Assembly (NCBI RefSeq): GCF_002797685.1
Contig: NZ_PGFH01000002.1
Location: 434,001-498,000 of the forward strand
From: Salinibacterium amurskyense
Lineage (GTDB): Bacteria; Actinomycetota; Actinomycetes; Actinomycetales; Microbacteriaceae
Direction: 5' to 3'
DNA length: 64,000 nucleotides
Part shown: positions 26,201-34,352 of the stretch, piece by piece
Layout of the letters: each line of letters begins with the position of its first letter
Numbering within the stretch: the first letter of the stretch is position 1
Notes under the pieces: generated by a model
What the model was told of the DNA's origin: nothing
The model's input: only the letters and a program-made list of their open reading frames with translations
The model's database searches: none
Translations under genes and position numbers: made by a program

Positions 26201-26598
26201 GCGGTCGGGCGCATGGCGCATGCCGGAGTGCCGCCGGGGAGGCGGTGACGGAATCGCGAAACGAAGCGGTAGCCGAGTGCGGCGATGGTGTTGAACGGCT
26301 CGGTCGCAATCAGGTGCCCGAGGAAGCGCCATCCGAAGTTCGGTTGGCTTCTCAAGAGCAACGAGAAGGCGAGGTGGCCCGCAAATTGTCGAGTGGGAGT
26401 CACGAACCACGCCGCTTTATCGACGTCGTCTTGAGTGAGTGCGTAGTCGTCAAGATCGATCCACTGCCACGGGGTTGTGGCGGGAAATGTGGGGAGCAGT
26501 GCCTCAAGGCGATTGACCCAGAGCGTGCAAAAAGCACAATCACCATCGAAGATGAGAACAGTGTCTGGGGGGCTTAAAGTCGAGCTCGATTGCGACAT
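26197..26598 (-). CDS. DCC-family thiol-disulfide protein (DUF393)
   Basis: 133 residues. The motif DGDCAFCTLWVNRLEAL holds the DxDCxxC signature of the DCC family, thought to be thioredoxin-like redox proteins. WQWIDLDDYALTQDDVDKAAWFV and the C-terminal GYRFVSRFRHRLPGG are also family-typical. TAACAT lies 6 nt before the ATG. The CPBP gene overlaps its stop by 4 bp, so the two form an operon. Confidence 0.85.
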   Translation of the reverse strand: MSQSSSTLSPPDTVLIFDGDCAFCTLWVNRLEALLPTFPATTPWQWIDLDDYALTQDDVDKAAWFVTPTRQFAGHLAFSLLLRSQPNFGWRFLGHLIATEPFNTIAALGYRFVSRFRHRLPGGTPACAMRPTA

Positions 26599-26847
26599 GC
26601 CTCGATGTTAACTCACCATGCTGAGCGCGAGTCTCGACGAGATTGCGCATTATTTCTGTGAAAGACACTCGATGTGCGCGGGTAATCTGCAAAGTCTGCA
26701 CATAATCTTCACGAGCGTTACCGTTGTGTAACGTTTGGCTTTACAGTTTTGATTGGGGTATCCCCCCGTTTTAGGGTGTGAACTATCAAGCGCGGCGCGG
26801 CGTCAAAAATTCCGTGCCGTTAGCGCAATTCTGCACAGGAGGAAACA
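26599..26847. promoter_or_regulatory. Upstream region of the peptide ABC importer
   Basis: This 249-bp gap between divergent operons contains TAACAT (minus strand, 26605-26610), the -10 of the DCC gene, 6 nt before its start. On the plus side there is a GGGG-TAT-CCCC dyad at 26755-26765 and an AGGAGG ribosome site at 26838-26843. I cannot fix the importer promoter; AACTAT near 26775 is one -10 candidate. Confidence 0.4.
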
Positions 26848-28458
26848 TTGAAGAGATCACGCATAGGCATCAGTGCAGTCGCACTGCTGTCAGCCTCAGC
26901 ACTCGCACTTGCGGGTTGCTCGGCCAGCGAGGCGCCTGCCGAAGGTGACAGCGCCGCGATCATCACCACAAACGGTAGCGAGCCACAGCAGTCGCTCATT
27001 CCGACCAACACCACCGAAACCGGTGGCGGCAAGGTAATCACGTCCATCTTCGCTGGCCTCGTTTCCTACACCGCTGACGGCGATGTAGTAAATGAAGTAG
27101 CGCAGTCGATCGAATCAGAAGACGGCCAGAACTGGACCGTCACGCTGAACGATGGCTGGACCTTCACCAACGGTGAAGCTGTCACGTCGGACTCGTTCGT
27201 CAAGGCATGGCAGTACGGCGCTCTTCTCGACAACGCGCAGAGCTCCTCGTACTTCTTCGACAACATCGAGGGCTTCAGCTACGACGAGAACTCAGAGCTC
27301 ACCGGCCTCGAGGTCATTAGCGACACCGAGTTCACCGTTGCCCTGATCAACCCTGAGGCTGACTTCCCGCTGCGTCTCGGCTACTCGGCATTCATGCCGC
27401 TGCCCGAGGTTGCTTGGGAAGACCTGGACGCTTTCGGTGAGAACCCGATCGGTAACGGTCCGTACATGCTCGATGGCGAAGACGCTTGGTCGCACGACGT
27501 ACAGATCGACCTCGTAGCAAACCCTGACTACGACGGTGTTCGTAAGGCTGTCAACGGCGGCGTTTCGATCATCTTCTACACCAGCCAGGACGCAGCATAT
27601 GCTGACGCTCTCGGTGGCAACCTCGACATCCTCGACGCTGTCCCGGACTCGGCATTCGCAACCTACGAGTCGGACTTCCCGGGTCGTTCGGTGAACCAGC
27701 CTGCAGCAATTTTCCAGGCGTTCAACATGCCGTACTACCTCGAGCACTGGTCGGGCGAAGAGGGCAAGCTGCGTCGTGCAGCTATCTCGATGTCGATCGA
27801 CCGCGCTGAGATCACGGAAATCATTTTCCAGGGAACTCGTACGCCGGCAACCGACTTCACGTCGCCGGTAATCGCTGGTCACTCTGACAACCTTGCTGGT
27901 GCTGAAGTTCTTGACTTCAACCCGGATGAGGCTAAGAAGCTGTGGGCAGAAGCTGACGCAATCGCACCGTACGGAGACACCGTCTTCGACCTCGCGTACA
28001 ACGCAGATGGCGGACACCAGGCATGGGTTGACGCTGTTGTAAACAGCATCAGCAACACGCTCGGAATCGAAGCTGTTGGTAAGGCATACCCCACCTTCAA
28101 GGACGCGCTCAACGACCGTGACGCTAACGCGCTCACCGGTGCAACGCGTGCTGGATGGCAGGCTGACTACCCGTCGCTGTACAACTTCCTCGGCCCGCTC
28201 TACGTTGATGGTGCTGGCTCGAACAAGGAAGGCTACTCGAGCCCTGAGTTCGAGCAGATCCTTGCTGACGGCGCTAGCGCATCGTCGGTAGAAGAGGCAA
28301 CGGCGAAGTACCAGGAAGCTCAGGAAGTACTCCTGGTCGACCTGCCTTCGATCCCGCTTTGGTACTCGAACGTCACCGGTGTCTACTCAGACAGCGTTGA
28401 CAACGTTGTATTCGGTTGGGACTCTGTCCCGCTGTACAACGAGGTAACCAAGGGCTAA
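26848..28458 (+). CDS. Peptide-type ABC transporter substrate-binding lipoprotein
   Basis: 536 residues, SBP family 5 (OppA/DppA-like). The signal peptide ends in LALAGC with the lipid Cys at 24. ITSIFAGLVSYTADGDVVNEVAQSIE and NGWTFTNGE-type segments are typical of oligopeptide/dipeptide binders. Start is TTG 26848 with AGGAGG 5 nt upstream, a very strong site. Codons are more A-rich at the third position and highly regular, as in strongly expressed genes. First gene of the importer cluster. The exact ligand is unknown. Confidence 0.92.
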   Translation: MKRSRIGISAVALLSASALALAGCSASEAPAEGDSAAIITTNGSEPQQSLIPTNTTETGGGKVITSIFAGLVSYTADGDVVNEVAQSIESEDGQNWTVTLNDGWTFTNGEAVTSDSFVKAWQYGALLDNAQSSSYFFDNIEGFSYDENSELTGLEVISDTEFTVALINPEADFPLRLGYSAFMPLPEVAWEDLDAFGENPIGNGPYMLDGEDAWSHDVQIDLVANPDYDGVRKAVNGGVSIIFYTSQDAAYADALGGNLDILDAVPDSAFATYESDFPGRSVNQPAAIFQAFNMPYYLEHWSGEEGKLRRAAISMSIDRAEITEIIFQGTRTPATDFTSPVIAGHSDNLAGAEVLDFNPDEAKKLWAEADAIAPYGDTVFDLAYNADGGHQAWVDAVVNSISNTLGIEAVGKAYPTFKDALNDRDANALTGATRAGWQADYPSLYNFLGPLYVDGAGSNKEGYSSPEFEQILADGASASSVEEATAKYQEAQEVLLVDLPSIPLWYSNVTGVYSDSVDNVVFGWDSVPLYNEVTKG

Positions 28459-28494
28459 TTAGCTCTTAGTTTTACCCAGTTTCCACTCTCAACG

Positions 28495-28533
28495 TGTAGT
28501 GCCCGGGGCTTGCTTTAGGTCCCGGGCATTACA
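28495..28533 (+). terminator. Intercistronic hairpin between binding protein and permease
   Basis: TGTAGTGCCCGGG (28495-28507) pairs with CCCGGGCATTACA (28521-28533), a 13-bp stem with one G-U pair. No T-run follows. Its place after the binding-protein gene suggests partial termination or mRNA end protection, giving more binding protein than permease. Confidence 0.6.
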
Positions 28534-28597
28534 CTGAGTACCCTCATTCAGTGATTGTGACTCTTATGCTTATCCGTTCCTTCGAGGGAACCATCTG

Positions 28598-29527
28598 ATG
28601 TTCTGGTACGCAGGCAAGCGTTTCCTCCAGATGATCCCCGTGTTTTTCGGCGCGACATTCTTGATCTATTTCATGGTGTTCGCGGTACCCGGTGATCCGA
28701 TCGCTGCTCTGTATGGCGATCGACCCCCAGCTCCCGGAGTCATTGAACTCATCCGGGCCGAGTACAACCTCGACAAGCCATTCATCGTTCAGTACTTGCT
28801 GTACATCGGTGGGCTGTTCCAGGGTGACTTCGGCACGACGTTCTCGGGCCGCGCGGTTTCCGATGTAATGGCTCAGGCCTTCCCCATCACCGCTCGCCTT
28901 GCCATCCTGGCTCTCGCGTTTGAAGCTGTCTTCGGCATCATCGTCGGACTCATCGCCGGTCTTCGCAAGGGAAAGCTCTTCGACGCTTCTGCTCTCGTGA
29001 TCAGCCTGCTCCTGATCTCGGTTCCCACCTTTGTGGTCGGTTTCGTACTTCAATTCATCTTCGGCATCCAGCTGGGCTGGGCTCGAACAACGGTCAGCGG
29101 AGACGCGCCGTGGGGCGAACTGATCATGCCGGCCATCGTGCTCGCCTCGGTCTCGTTCGCGTACATTGTGCGTTTGACGCGAGCCAGCGTCGCAGACAAT
29201 CTCGGTGCTGACTTCGTGCGTACTGCCACGGCTAAGGGACTCTCGCGACGTCGAGTCGTTACTGTGCACGTGCTGCGCAACTCACTCGTTCCCGTCGTTA
29301 CCTACCTCGGTGTCGACATCGGTTCACTCATGGTCGGTGCAATCGTGACCGAGGGAATCTTCAACATCAACGGTGTCGGTGGAACTGTCTACCGAGCAAT
29401 CACGTTGGGAGAAGGCCCCACGGTCGTCTCGTTTGTCGCGGTGATGGTCATCATCTTCGTGCTCGCCAACTTGCTTGTCGACCTTCTGTACGCCGCGCTC
29501 GACCCAAGGATTCGTTATGCCAAGTAA
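28598..29527 (+). CDS. ABC transporter permease (DppB/OppB type)
   Basis: 309 residues with six membrane helices. GKRFLQMIPVFFGATFLIYFMVFAVPGDPI at the N-terminus and the EAA-type cytoplasmic loop TAKGLSRRRVVTVHVLRNSLVPVVTYLG are family-typical; this loop docks on the ATPase. It forms the channel with the next gene product. The start of the next gene lies inside its 3' end (11-bp overlap). Confidence 0.93.
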   Translation: MFWYAGKRFLQMIPVFFGATFLIYFMVFAVPGDPIAALYGDRPPAPGVIELIRAEYNLDKPFIVQYLLYIGGLFQGDFGTTFSGRAVSDVMAQAFPITARLAILALAFEAVFGIIVGLIAGLRKGKLFDASALVISLLLISVPTFVVGFVLQFIFGIQLGWARTTVSGDAPWGELIMPAIVLASVSFAYIVRLTRASVADNLGADFVRTATAKGLSRRRVVTVHVLRNSLVPVVTYLGVDIGSLMVGAIVTEGIFNINGVGGTVYRAITLGEGPTVVSFVAVMVIIFVLANLLVDLLYAALDPRIRYAK

Positions 29528-30476
29528 CAACACTGGCCGTGAACGGCCCGGCCAAGAACACTTCATCGCTTCGCTTGCTGAAACCCCTGTGGCTGAAGTC
29601 GACCAGGTGGATGAGACGGGTAAGGCCCGCAGCACCTGGACTGACGCGTGGGAAGCTATGCGTCGTCGTCCGATGTTCTGGATCTCGTCGGTATTGATTT
29701 TCGTGATCGTGGTTGTTGCCATGTTCCCGAGTCTCTTCGCTACCTACAGCCCCACCGAGTGCTACCTCAAGTTCAGCGACGGTGGCCCTGAAGCTGGGCA
29801 TCCGCTCGGCTTCACTCGCCAGGGTTGCGACGTCTACTCGCGAATCATCTTCGGAACTCAGGCTTCGGTCACTATCGGCCTCCTGACTACGATCATGGTC
29901 ACCCTGTTCGGCGGTATCGTCGGTGCCCTCGCGGGCTTCTACGGTGGACTCCTCGATGCGTTCGTTTCGCGTATCGGTGACATCTTCTTCGCGATCCCCA
30001 CCGTTCTCGGTGCGATCGTCGTCATCTCGGTTGTTCCTGTTCGCGACCCGCTCTCGGTATCGCTGATCCTCGCGTTGTTCGCCTGGCCACAGATCGCCCG
30101 CATCATGCGCGGTGCCGTGCTCTCGGCGCGCAACTCTGACTACGTAACGGCCTCGGCCGCGCTGGGCGTCTCGCGCTTCAAGACCCTCGTGCGTCACGTT
30201 GTCCCCAACGCGATCGCTCCGGTAATCGTCATCGCCACGGTTTCGCTCGGAATCTTCATCGTGGCTGAGGCCACGCTGGGCTTCCTCGGAATTGGCCTCC
30301 CGCCGACAGTTATGTCGTGGGGAAATGACATCAACCAGGCTCGAGTATCGATCCGCACGAACCCGCAAACGCTGCTGCTGCCTTCGGCCGCGCTGTCGAT
30401 CACGGTTCTTGCCTTCTTGATGTTCGGCGACGTAGTTCGCGATGCCCTTGACCCGGAAGCGAGAGCACGCCGATGA
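29517..30476 (+). CDS. ABC transporter permease (DppC/OppC type)
   Basis: 319 residues. A polar N-terminal tail of about 45 residues is followed by the first helix (RRPMFWISSVLIFVIVVVAMFPSLFA), a periplasmic-side loop with two Cys (TECYLKF, QGCDVYSR) and five further helices. The EAA loop reads ASAALGVSRFKTLVRHVVPN. ATG 29517 has AAGGA upstream; an earlier in-frame start lacks one. Overlaps the next gene by 4 bp. Confidence 0.92.
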   Translation: MPSNNTGRERPGQEHFIASLAETPVAEVDQVDETGKARSTWTDAWEAMRRRPMFWISSVLIFVIVVVAMFPSLFATYSPTECYLKFSDGGPEAGHPLGFTRQGCDVYSRIIFGTQASVTIGLLTTIMVTLFGGIVGALAGFYGGLLDAFVSRIGDIFFAIPTVLGAIVVISVVPVRDPLSVSLILALFAWPQIARIMRGAVLSARNSDYVTASAALGVSRFKTLVRHVVPNAIAPVIVIATVSLGIFIVAEATLGFLGIGLPPTVMSWGNDINQARVSIRTNPQTLLLPSAALSITVLAFLMFGDVVRDALDPEARARR

Positions 30477-32224
30477 CTAACCCAGAAACAGTTCCCGTGG
30501 CATCCGACTCCTCGAATGAGGAAACGCCGCTACTCAAGATTCGCAACCTCGAAGTTGGCTTCGAGACGCAGCGAGGTCTCGTTCCCGCCGTCCGTGGTGT
30601 CGATCTGACTCTGTACCAGGGCCAGTCGCTCGCCATCGTGGGTGAATCCGGATCGGGTAAGTCCACTACTGCCCAGGCAGTAATTGGCCTCCTGCCGGGT
30701 GCCGGCAAGGTCTCGGGTGGATCGATCGAGTTCGAAGGTCATGACCTGACCAAGTTCTCCGACTCTCAGTTCGCTGAGGTCCGCGGCAGCCAGATCGGTT
30801 ACGTTCCGCAGGACCCAATGTCGAACCTCAACCCGGTATGGAGCATTGGTTTCCAGGTTGAAGAAGCGATCAAGGCGAACGGAATCGCTCAGGGCAAGGA
30901 AGCACGTCAGCGCACCATTGAGGTTCTGCAAGAAGCAGGCCTGAGTGACGCGAGCGAGCGCCTCAAGCAGTTCCCTCACCAGTTCTCGGGCGGAATGCGC
31001 CAGCGCGTGCTCATCGGTATCGGTCTCTCGGCTCGCCCGAAGCTGCTGATCGCCGACGAGCCCACCTCGGCACTCGACGTCACGGTGCAACGCCAGATTC
31101 TTGATCACTTGCAGACACTCACGCGTGATTACGGCACCTCGGTGCTCTTCATCACTCACGACCTCGGCCTTGCTGCGGAGCGTGCTGAGCAGCTCGTTGT
31201 GATGTACAAGGGCAAGGTCGTGGAGTCGGGACCGTCTCGTGCGATCCTCGAAAACCCGCAGCACCCGTACACTCAGCGTCTTGTCGCCGCGGCACCGAGC
31301 CTTGCCTCGCGTCGTATTCAGTCGATCAAGTCGTCGAAGCCGTCGGATGACAGCGTGCGCATCTTCGGTGAGGGCTCACTCGATGACGCTCTCATCGCTC
31401 GCGCGGAAAGTCGGGGAGCTGGAGCCAACGAAGATCTGATCAAGGTGAGCAACATCACCAAGGTCTACGAAATTCGCAAGCAGGGTTTCCGTAAAGACAA
31501 GCTCCTTGCCGTCAACGACATCTCGTTTGGCGTCAAGAAGGGCACCACTACCGCTCTGGTGGGGGAGTCCGGATCGGGCAAGTCGACTGTGGCCAAGCTC
31601 ATCCTGCAGCTGGAGTCGCTCACGAGCGGAACCATCGAGTTCGATGGCAAGAACCTGGCCGGAATCAAGGGCCAGGAACTCTTGGAGTTCCGTCGCCGGG
31701 TTCAGCCCGTCTTCCAGGACCCTTACGGTTCACTCGACCCGCAGTACAGCGTGGGCAACACGATCGCGGAACCGCTGCTTGCTCACAAGCTCGGCACCAC
31801 GAAGGAACGCTACAACCGAGTGAGCGAACTGCTCGATCAGGTGTCGCTTCCGCAGGCTGCACGCCACCGTTACCCCGGTGAGCTCTCTGGTGGTCAGCGT
31901 CAGCGTGTAGCAATTGCTCGTGCTTTGGCGCTCAAGCCCGAAGTTCTCGTGCTCGACGAAGCAGTTTCTGCGCTCGACGTGCTCGTGCAGGGGCAGGTTC
32001 TCAACTTGCTCACGGAGCTTCAGACGGAGCTTGACCTGACGTACCTGTTCATTACCCACGACCTCGCGGTTGTACGCCTTGTCGCTGACAATGTGTGCGT
32101 AATGCAGGGTGGACGCATCGTGGAAGCCGCATCGACAGACGAGGTGTTCGAGAACTCGAGCAACCCGTACACGCGGGAACTGCTCGAAGCTATTCCCGGC
32201 GCCAACATCCAACTCGGCGCTTAG
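30473..32224 (+). CDS. Fused double ATP-binding protein (DppD-DppF type)
   Basis: 583 residues with two complete ABC modules. Module 1 (about 20-285): GESGSGKST, FSGGMRQRV, DEPTSALD. Module 2 (about 320-575): [26 protein letters not shown]. The oligopeptide-type C-terminal segment (NPQHPYTQRL and NPYTRELLEAIPG) follows each. It energises the two permeases. ATGA overlap with the upstream gene. Terminator follows. Confidence 0.95.
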   Translation: MTNPETVPVASDSSNEETPLLKIRNLEVGFETQRGLVPAVRGVDLTLYQGQSLAIVGESGSGKSTTAQAVIGLLPGAGKVSGGSIEFEGHDLTKFSDSQFAEVRGSQIGYVPQDPMSNLNPVWSIGFQVEEAIKANGIAQGKEARQRTIEVLQEAGLSDASERLKQFPHQFSGGMRQRVLIGIGLSARPKLLIADEPTSALDVTVQRQILDHLQTLTRDYGTSVLFITHDLGLAAERAEQLVVMYKGKVVESGPSRAILENPQHPYTQRLVAAAPSLASRRIQSIKSSKPSDDSVRIFGEGSLDDALIARAESRGAGANEDLIKVSNITKVYEIRKQGFRKDKLLAVNDISFGVKKGTTTALVGESGSGKSTVAKLILQLESLTSGTIEFDGKNLAGIKGQELLEFRRRVQPVFQDPYGSLDPQYSVGNTIAEPLLAHKLGTTKERYNRVSELLDQVSLPQAARHRYPGELSGGQRQRVAIARALALKPEVLVLDEAVSALDVLVQGQVLNLLTELQTELDLTYLFITHDLAVVRLVADNVCVMQGGRIVEAASTDEVFENSSNPYTRELLEAIPGANIQLGA

Positions 32225-32233
32225 TTTATTGAG

Positions 32234-32272
32234 TCAGAAGGGCCGTTCCCCCTCGGGGAGCGGCCCTTCTGA
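32234..32272 (+). terminator. Terminator of the peptide importer operon
   Basis: TCAGAAGGGCCGTTCCCC (32234-32251) and GGGGAGCGGCCCTTCTGA (32255-32272) pair over almost their full length around a short CTC loop, with one G-U pair. The stem lies 9 bp after the stop. The T-run is poor. Confidence 0.8.
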
Positions 32273-32329
32273 CTTAGACTCGTTTCTAGCGTGCCACCGT
32301 GCGCTGCGAGTCCGTGTGCAGGAGGTTCA

Positions 32330-34132
32330 GTGAGCGCCACAAGAATCATGGCGACCCTGGCTATGGCCGCGGCCACCGCGATCGCGCTTGCCGGTTGTAT
32401 TCCGCAGGCGTCGCCGACGATCGAGGGTTCTGAACTCACGGTTGCCGTTACCGAGCCGTACACCTCGGGCAACCCCGTGACGGCGTTCGGTGCTGGCGAG
32501 ACCAACACGAGCATCGCCTACGCCACGGGCACCGGCTTTACGTACTTCAACTCCGATTCAGAGCTCGTGCGCGACGAGTCCTTCGGGCGCTTCGAGAAAG
32601 TGTCTGACGACCCGCTAGCCGTGACCTACACCGTGGCTGACGGTGTGCGCTGGTCGGATGGTTCGGCTGTCGACGCCGTGGACTTGCTGCTCGAGTGGGC
32701 GGCGACATCCGGTGCTCTCAACGCTGATGATGCGGATGCCGCGAGCACGATCGACCCGGAGACAGGTGCACCGCTCGACCGTTCCGACCCGCGCGTCGTC
32801 TTTGATGCGACTGCCGGTGGTGACACGGGAATCTCACTGGTCACAGAAATTCCCCAGATGAGCGACGACCGGATGTCGCTCACACTAGTTTTCGATGAGC
32901 CCACGCCAGACTGGCAGACGGCATTCTTTGGGCTTGGCTCGTTCGCCAAGCCCGCCCACGTCGTGGGAATGATGGCGTTTGCGAGCGACAATGCGATCAC
33001 CGCGAAGGAGCGCGTGTACTCCGCCATCAGCGGGGACAACGAGGCCGACCTCGCGGCAATCGCTCGAACGTGGAGCACCGTTTTCAACTTCGACGGCATG
33101 CCAGCAAACAAGAGCCTGCTGGTCTCGAGCGGTCCCTATGTGGTCTCCGAGTTCGTGGCGAATCAGTACGTCACGCTGCGCGCCAACGAAAACTACAGCG
33201 GCATGCGGGAAGCAACGTTCCAAGAGATTCGCGTGCGCTTTATGAGCGATCCGCTCGCTCAGGCTCAAGCCCTTCTCGTGGGGGCTGTGCAGATCGCGGT
33301 GCCTTCGATGGATAGCGATGTTCGTGACGCGCTTGCCACAATGGATGCCACCATCCGGGATGGTTTCACCGACAGCTTTGAACACCTCGACCTGCAAGTC
33401 GCTCAGTCGAAGAGCGGCGTCTTTGACGATGTTCTCGTGCGCCAAGCATTTTTGAAGAGCGTGCCGCGGGCGGAGATTGTGCGAACCGCTCTTGTCGACG
33501 TGCAACCTCGAGCCAGTACGCGTGATTCGTTCCTCTTTGCCCCTGGTGACCCGGGCTACACCGGTGCCCGTTCGGTGAACGGTTCCGCTGACTACGCCGA
33601 TCCTGACATCGCCGGCGCGAAAGAATTGCTGGTCGAGGCTGGCGTCTCGAAGCCCAGCGTCTGCATCCTGTTCGACGCCGATGACGCCATGCGCGCGGCC
33701 GAATACGCGCTCATTGCGGAGTCCGCTGGATCAGCGGGTTTTGTTGTCAGCGATTGCTCGAGCGAAGACTGGCAAGAGACTCTCGGCACTCCCGAGGCCT
33801 ATGATGCCGCGCTGTTCAGCTGGCAGAGCGCGCGACCCGGCGTGGGGGTTGCGCCGGCTGTGTTCGGCACCGACGGCTACGCCAATCTCAACTACTTCTC
33901 TAACGCCACGGTCGATTCGCTGCTGGCTGACGCGAGTTCCGTGACGGTCGAGAGTGACGAACAGATCGAGTTGTTGAAAGAAGCGGATGCCGCACTCTGG
34001 GCGTCGGCGTATGGAATGCCGCTCTTTCAGCATCCGACCACCATCGCCTTTGATCAAGACGAAGTCGAGAACGTTTCGCTCTCGTCGCTGAGCCCCGGTG
34101 TGTGGTGGAACGTGTGGGAGTGGAAGCCGTAA
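32330..34132 (+). CDS. Second peptide-type ABC substrate-binding lipoprotein
   Basis: 600 residues, SBP family 5, but only distantly like the protein at 26848. The lipobox LAGC places the lipid Cys at 23. NPVTAFGAGETNTSIAYATGTGF, DGVRWSDGSAVDAVDLLLEW and a C-terminal GMPLFQHPTTIAFDQDEVENV are typical. Start GTG 32330 has AGGAGG 4 nt upstream. It lies behind a terminator and has no permease genes of its own, so it probably feeds the importer next door with other ligands. Confidence 0.9.
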   Translation: MSATRIMATLAMAAATAIALAGCIPQASPTIEGSELTVAVTEPYTSGNPVTAFGAGETNTSIAYATGTGFTYFNSDSELVRDESFGRFEKVSDDPLAVTYTVADGVRWSDGSAVDAVDLLLEWAATSGALNADDADAASTIDPETGAPLDRSDPRVVFDATAGGDTGISLVTEIPQMSDDRMSLTLVFDEPTPDWQTAFFGLGSFAKPAHVVGMMAFASDNAITAKERVYSAISGDNEADLAAIARTWSTVFNFDGMPANKSLLVSSGPYVVSEFVANQYVTLRANENYSGMREATFQEIRVRFMSDPLAQAQALLVGAVQIAVPSMDSDVRDALATMDATIRDGFTDSFEHLDLQVAQSKSGVFDDVLVRQAFLKSVPRAEIVRTALVDVQPRASTRDSFLFAPGDPGYTGARSVNGSADYADPDIAGAKELLVEAGVSKPSVCILFDADDAMRAAEYALIAESAGSAGFVVSDCSSEDWQETLGTPEAYDAALFSWQSARPGVGVAPAVFGTDGYANLNYFSNATVDSLLADASSVTVESDEQIELLKEADAALWASAYGMPLFQHPTTIAFDQDEVENVSLSSLSPGVWWNVWEWKP

Positions 34133-34247
34133 TCCGGCATTCAGCCCCATAAGTACGGGCCCCTGAATGGGCGGCTGCGATATTTCTTGTCAAACAGGGT
34201 AAACTGGTGGAGCAGGATACTCTGAATGATCTTCTGCACCCTCCCAA

Positions 34248-34327
34248 GATCTTAACCCGGTGGCATTCGGCCGCCGATCTGCTGCCGAGACTTTCTGTGC
34301 AGCGACTGCGGTGAAAGTCCGCACAGC
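34248..34327 (+). promoter_or_regulatory. Structured leader before typA
   Basis: In the 220-bp gap before typA two hairpins can form. The first pairs AGATC (34248-34252) with GATCT (34277-34281). The second pairs CTGTGC (34296-34301) with GCACAG (34322-34327) and, inside it, GACT (34305) with AGTC (34317). They would lie in the 5' leader if transcription starts near 34220. No promoter hexamers are clear, and no known riboswitch class matches. Confidence 0.4.
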
Positions 34328-34352
34328 CTCCAATGAATTAAGGAATATTGCT

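Noticed and set aside
26201-26410. N-terminal extension of the CPBP protease frame
   Set aside because: The added 70 residues are Arg/Pro-rich and overlap the DCC gene in another frame; the GTGA overlap at 26200 is a better start.
34296-34330. GGTGAAAGTCCGCAC resembling part of a cobalamin riboswitch
   Set aside because: Only one short stretch fits; the other conserved cobalamin-box elements and a B12-related gene are absent.
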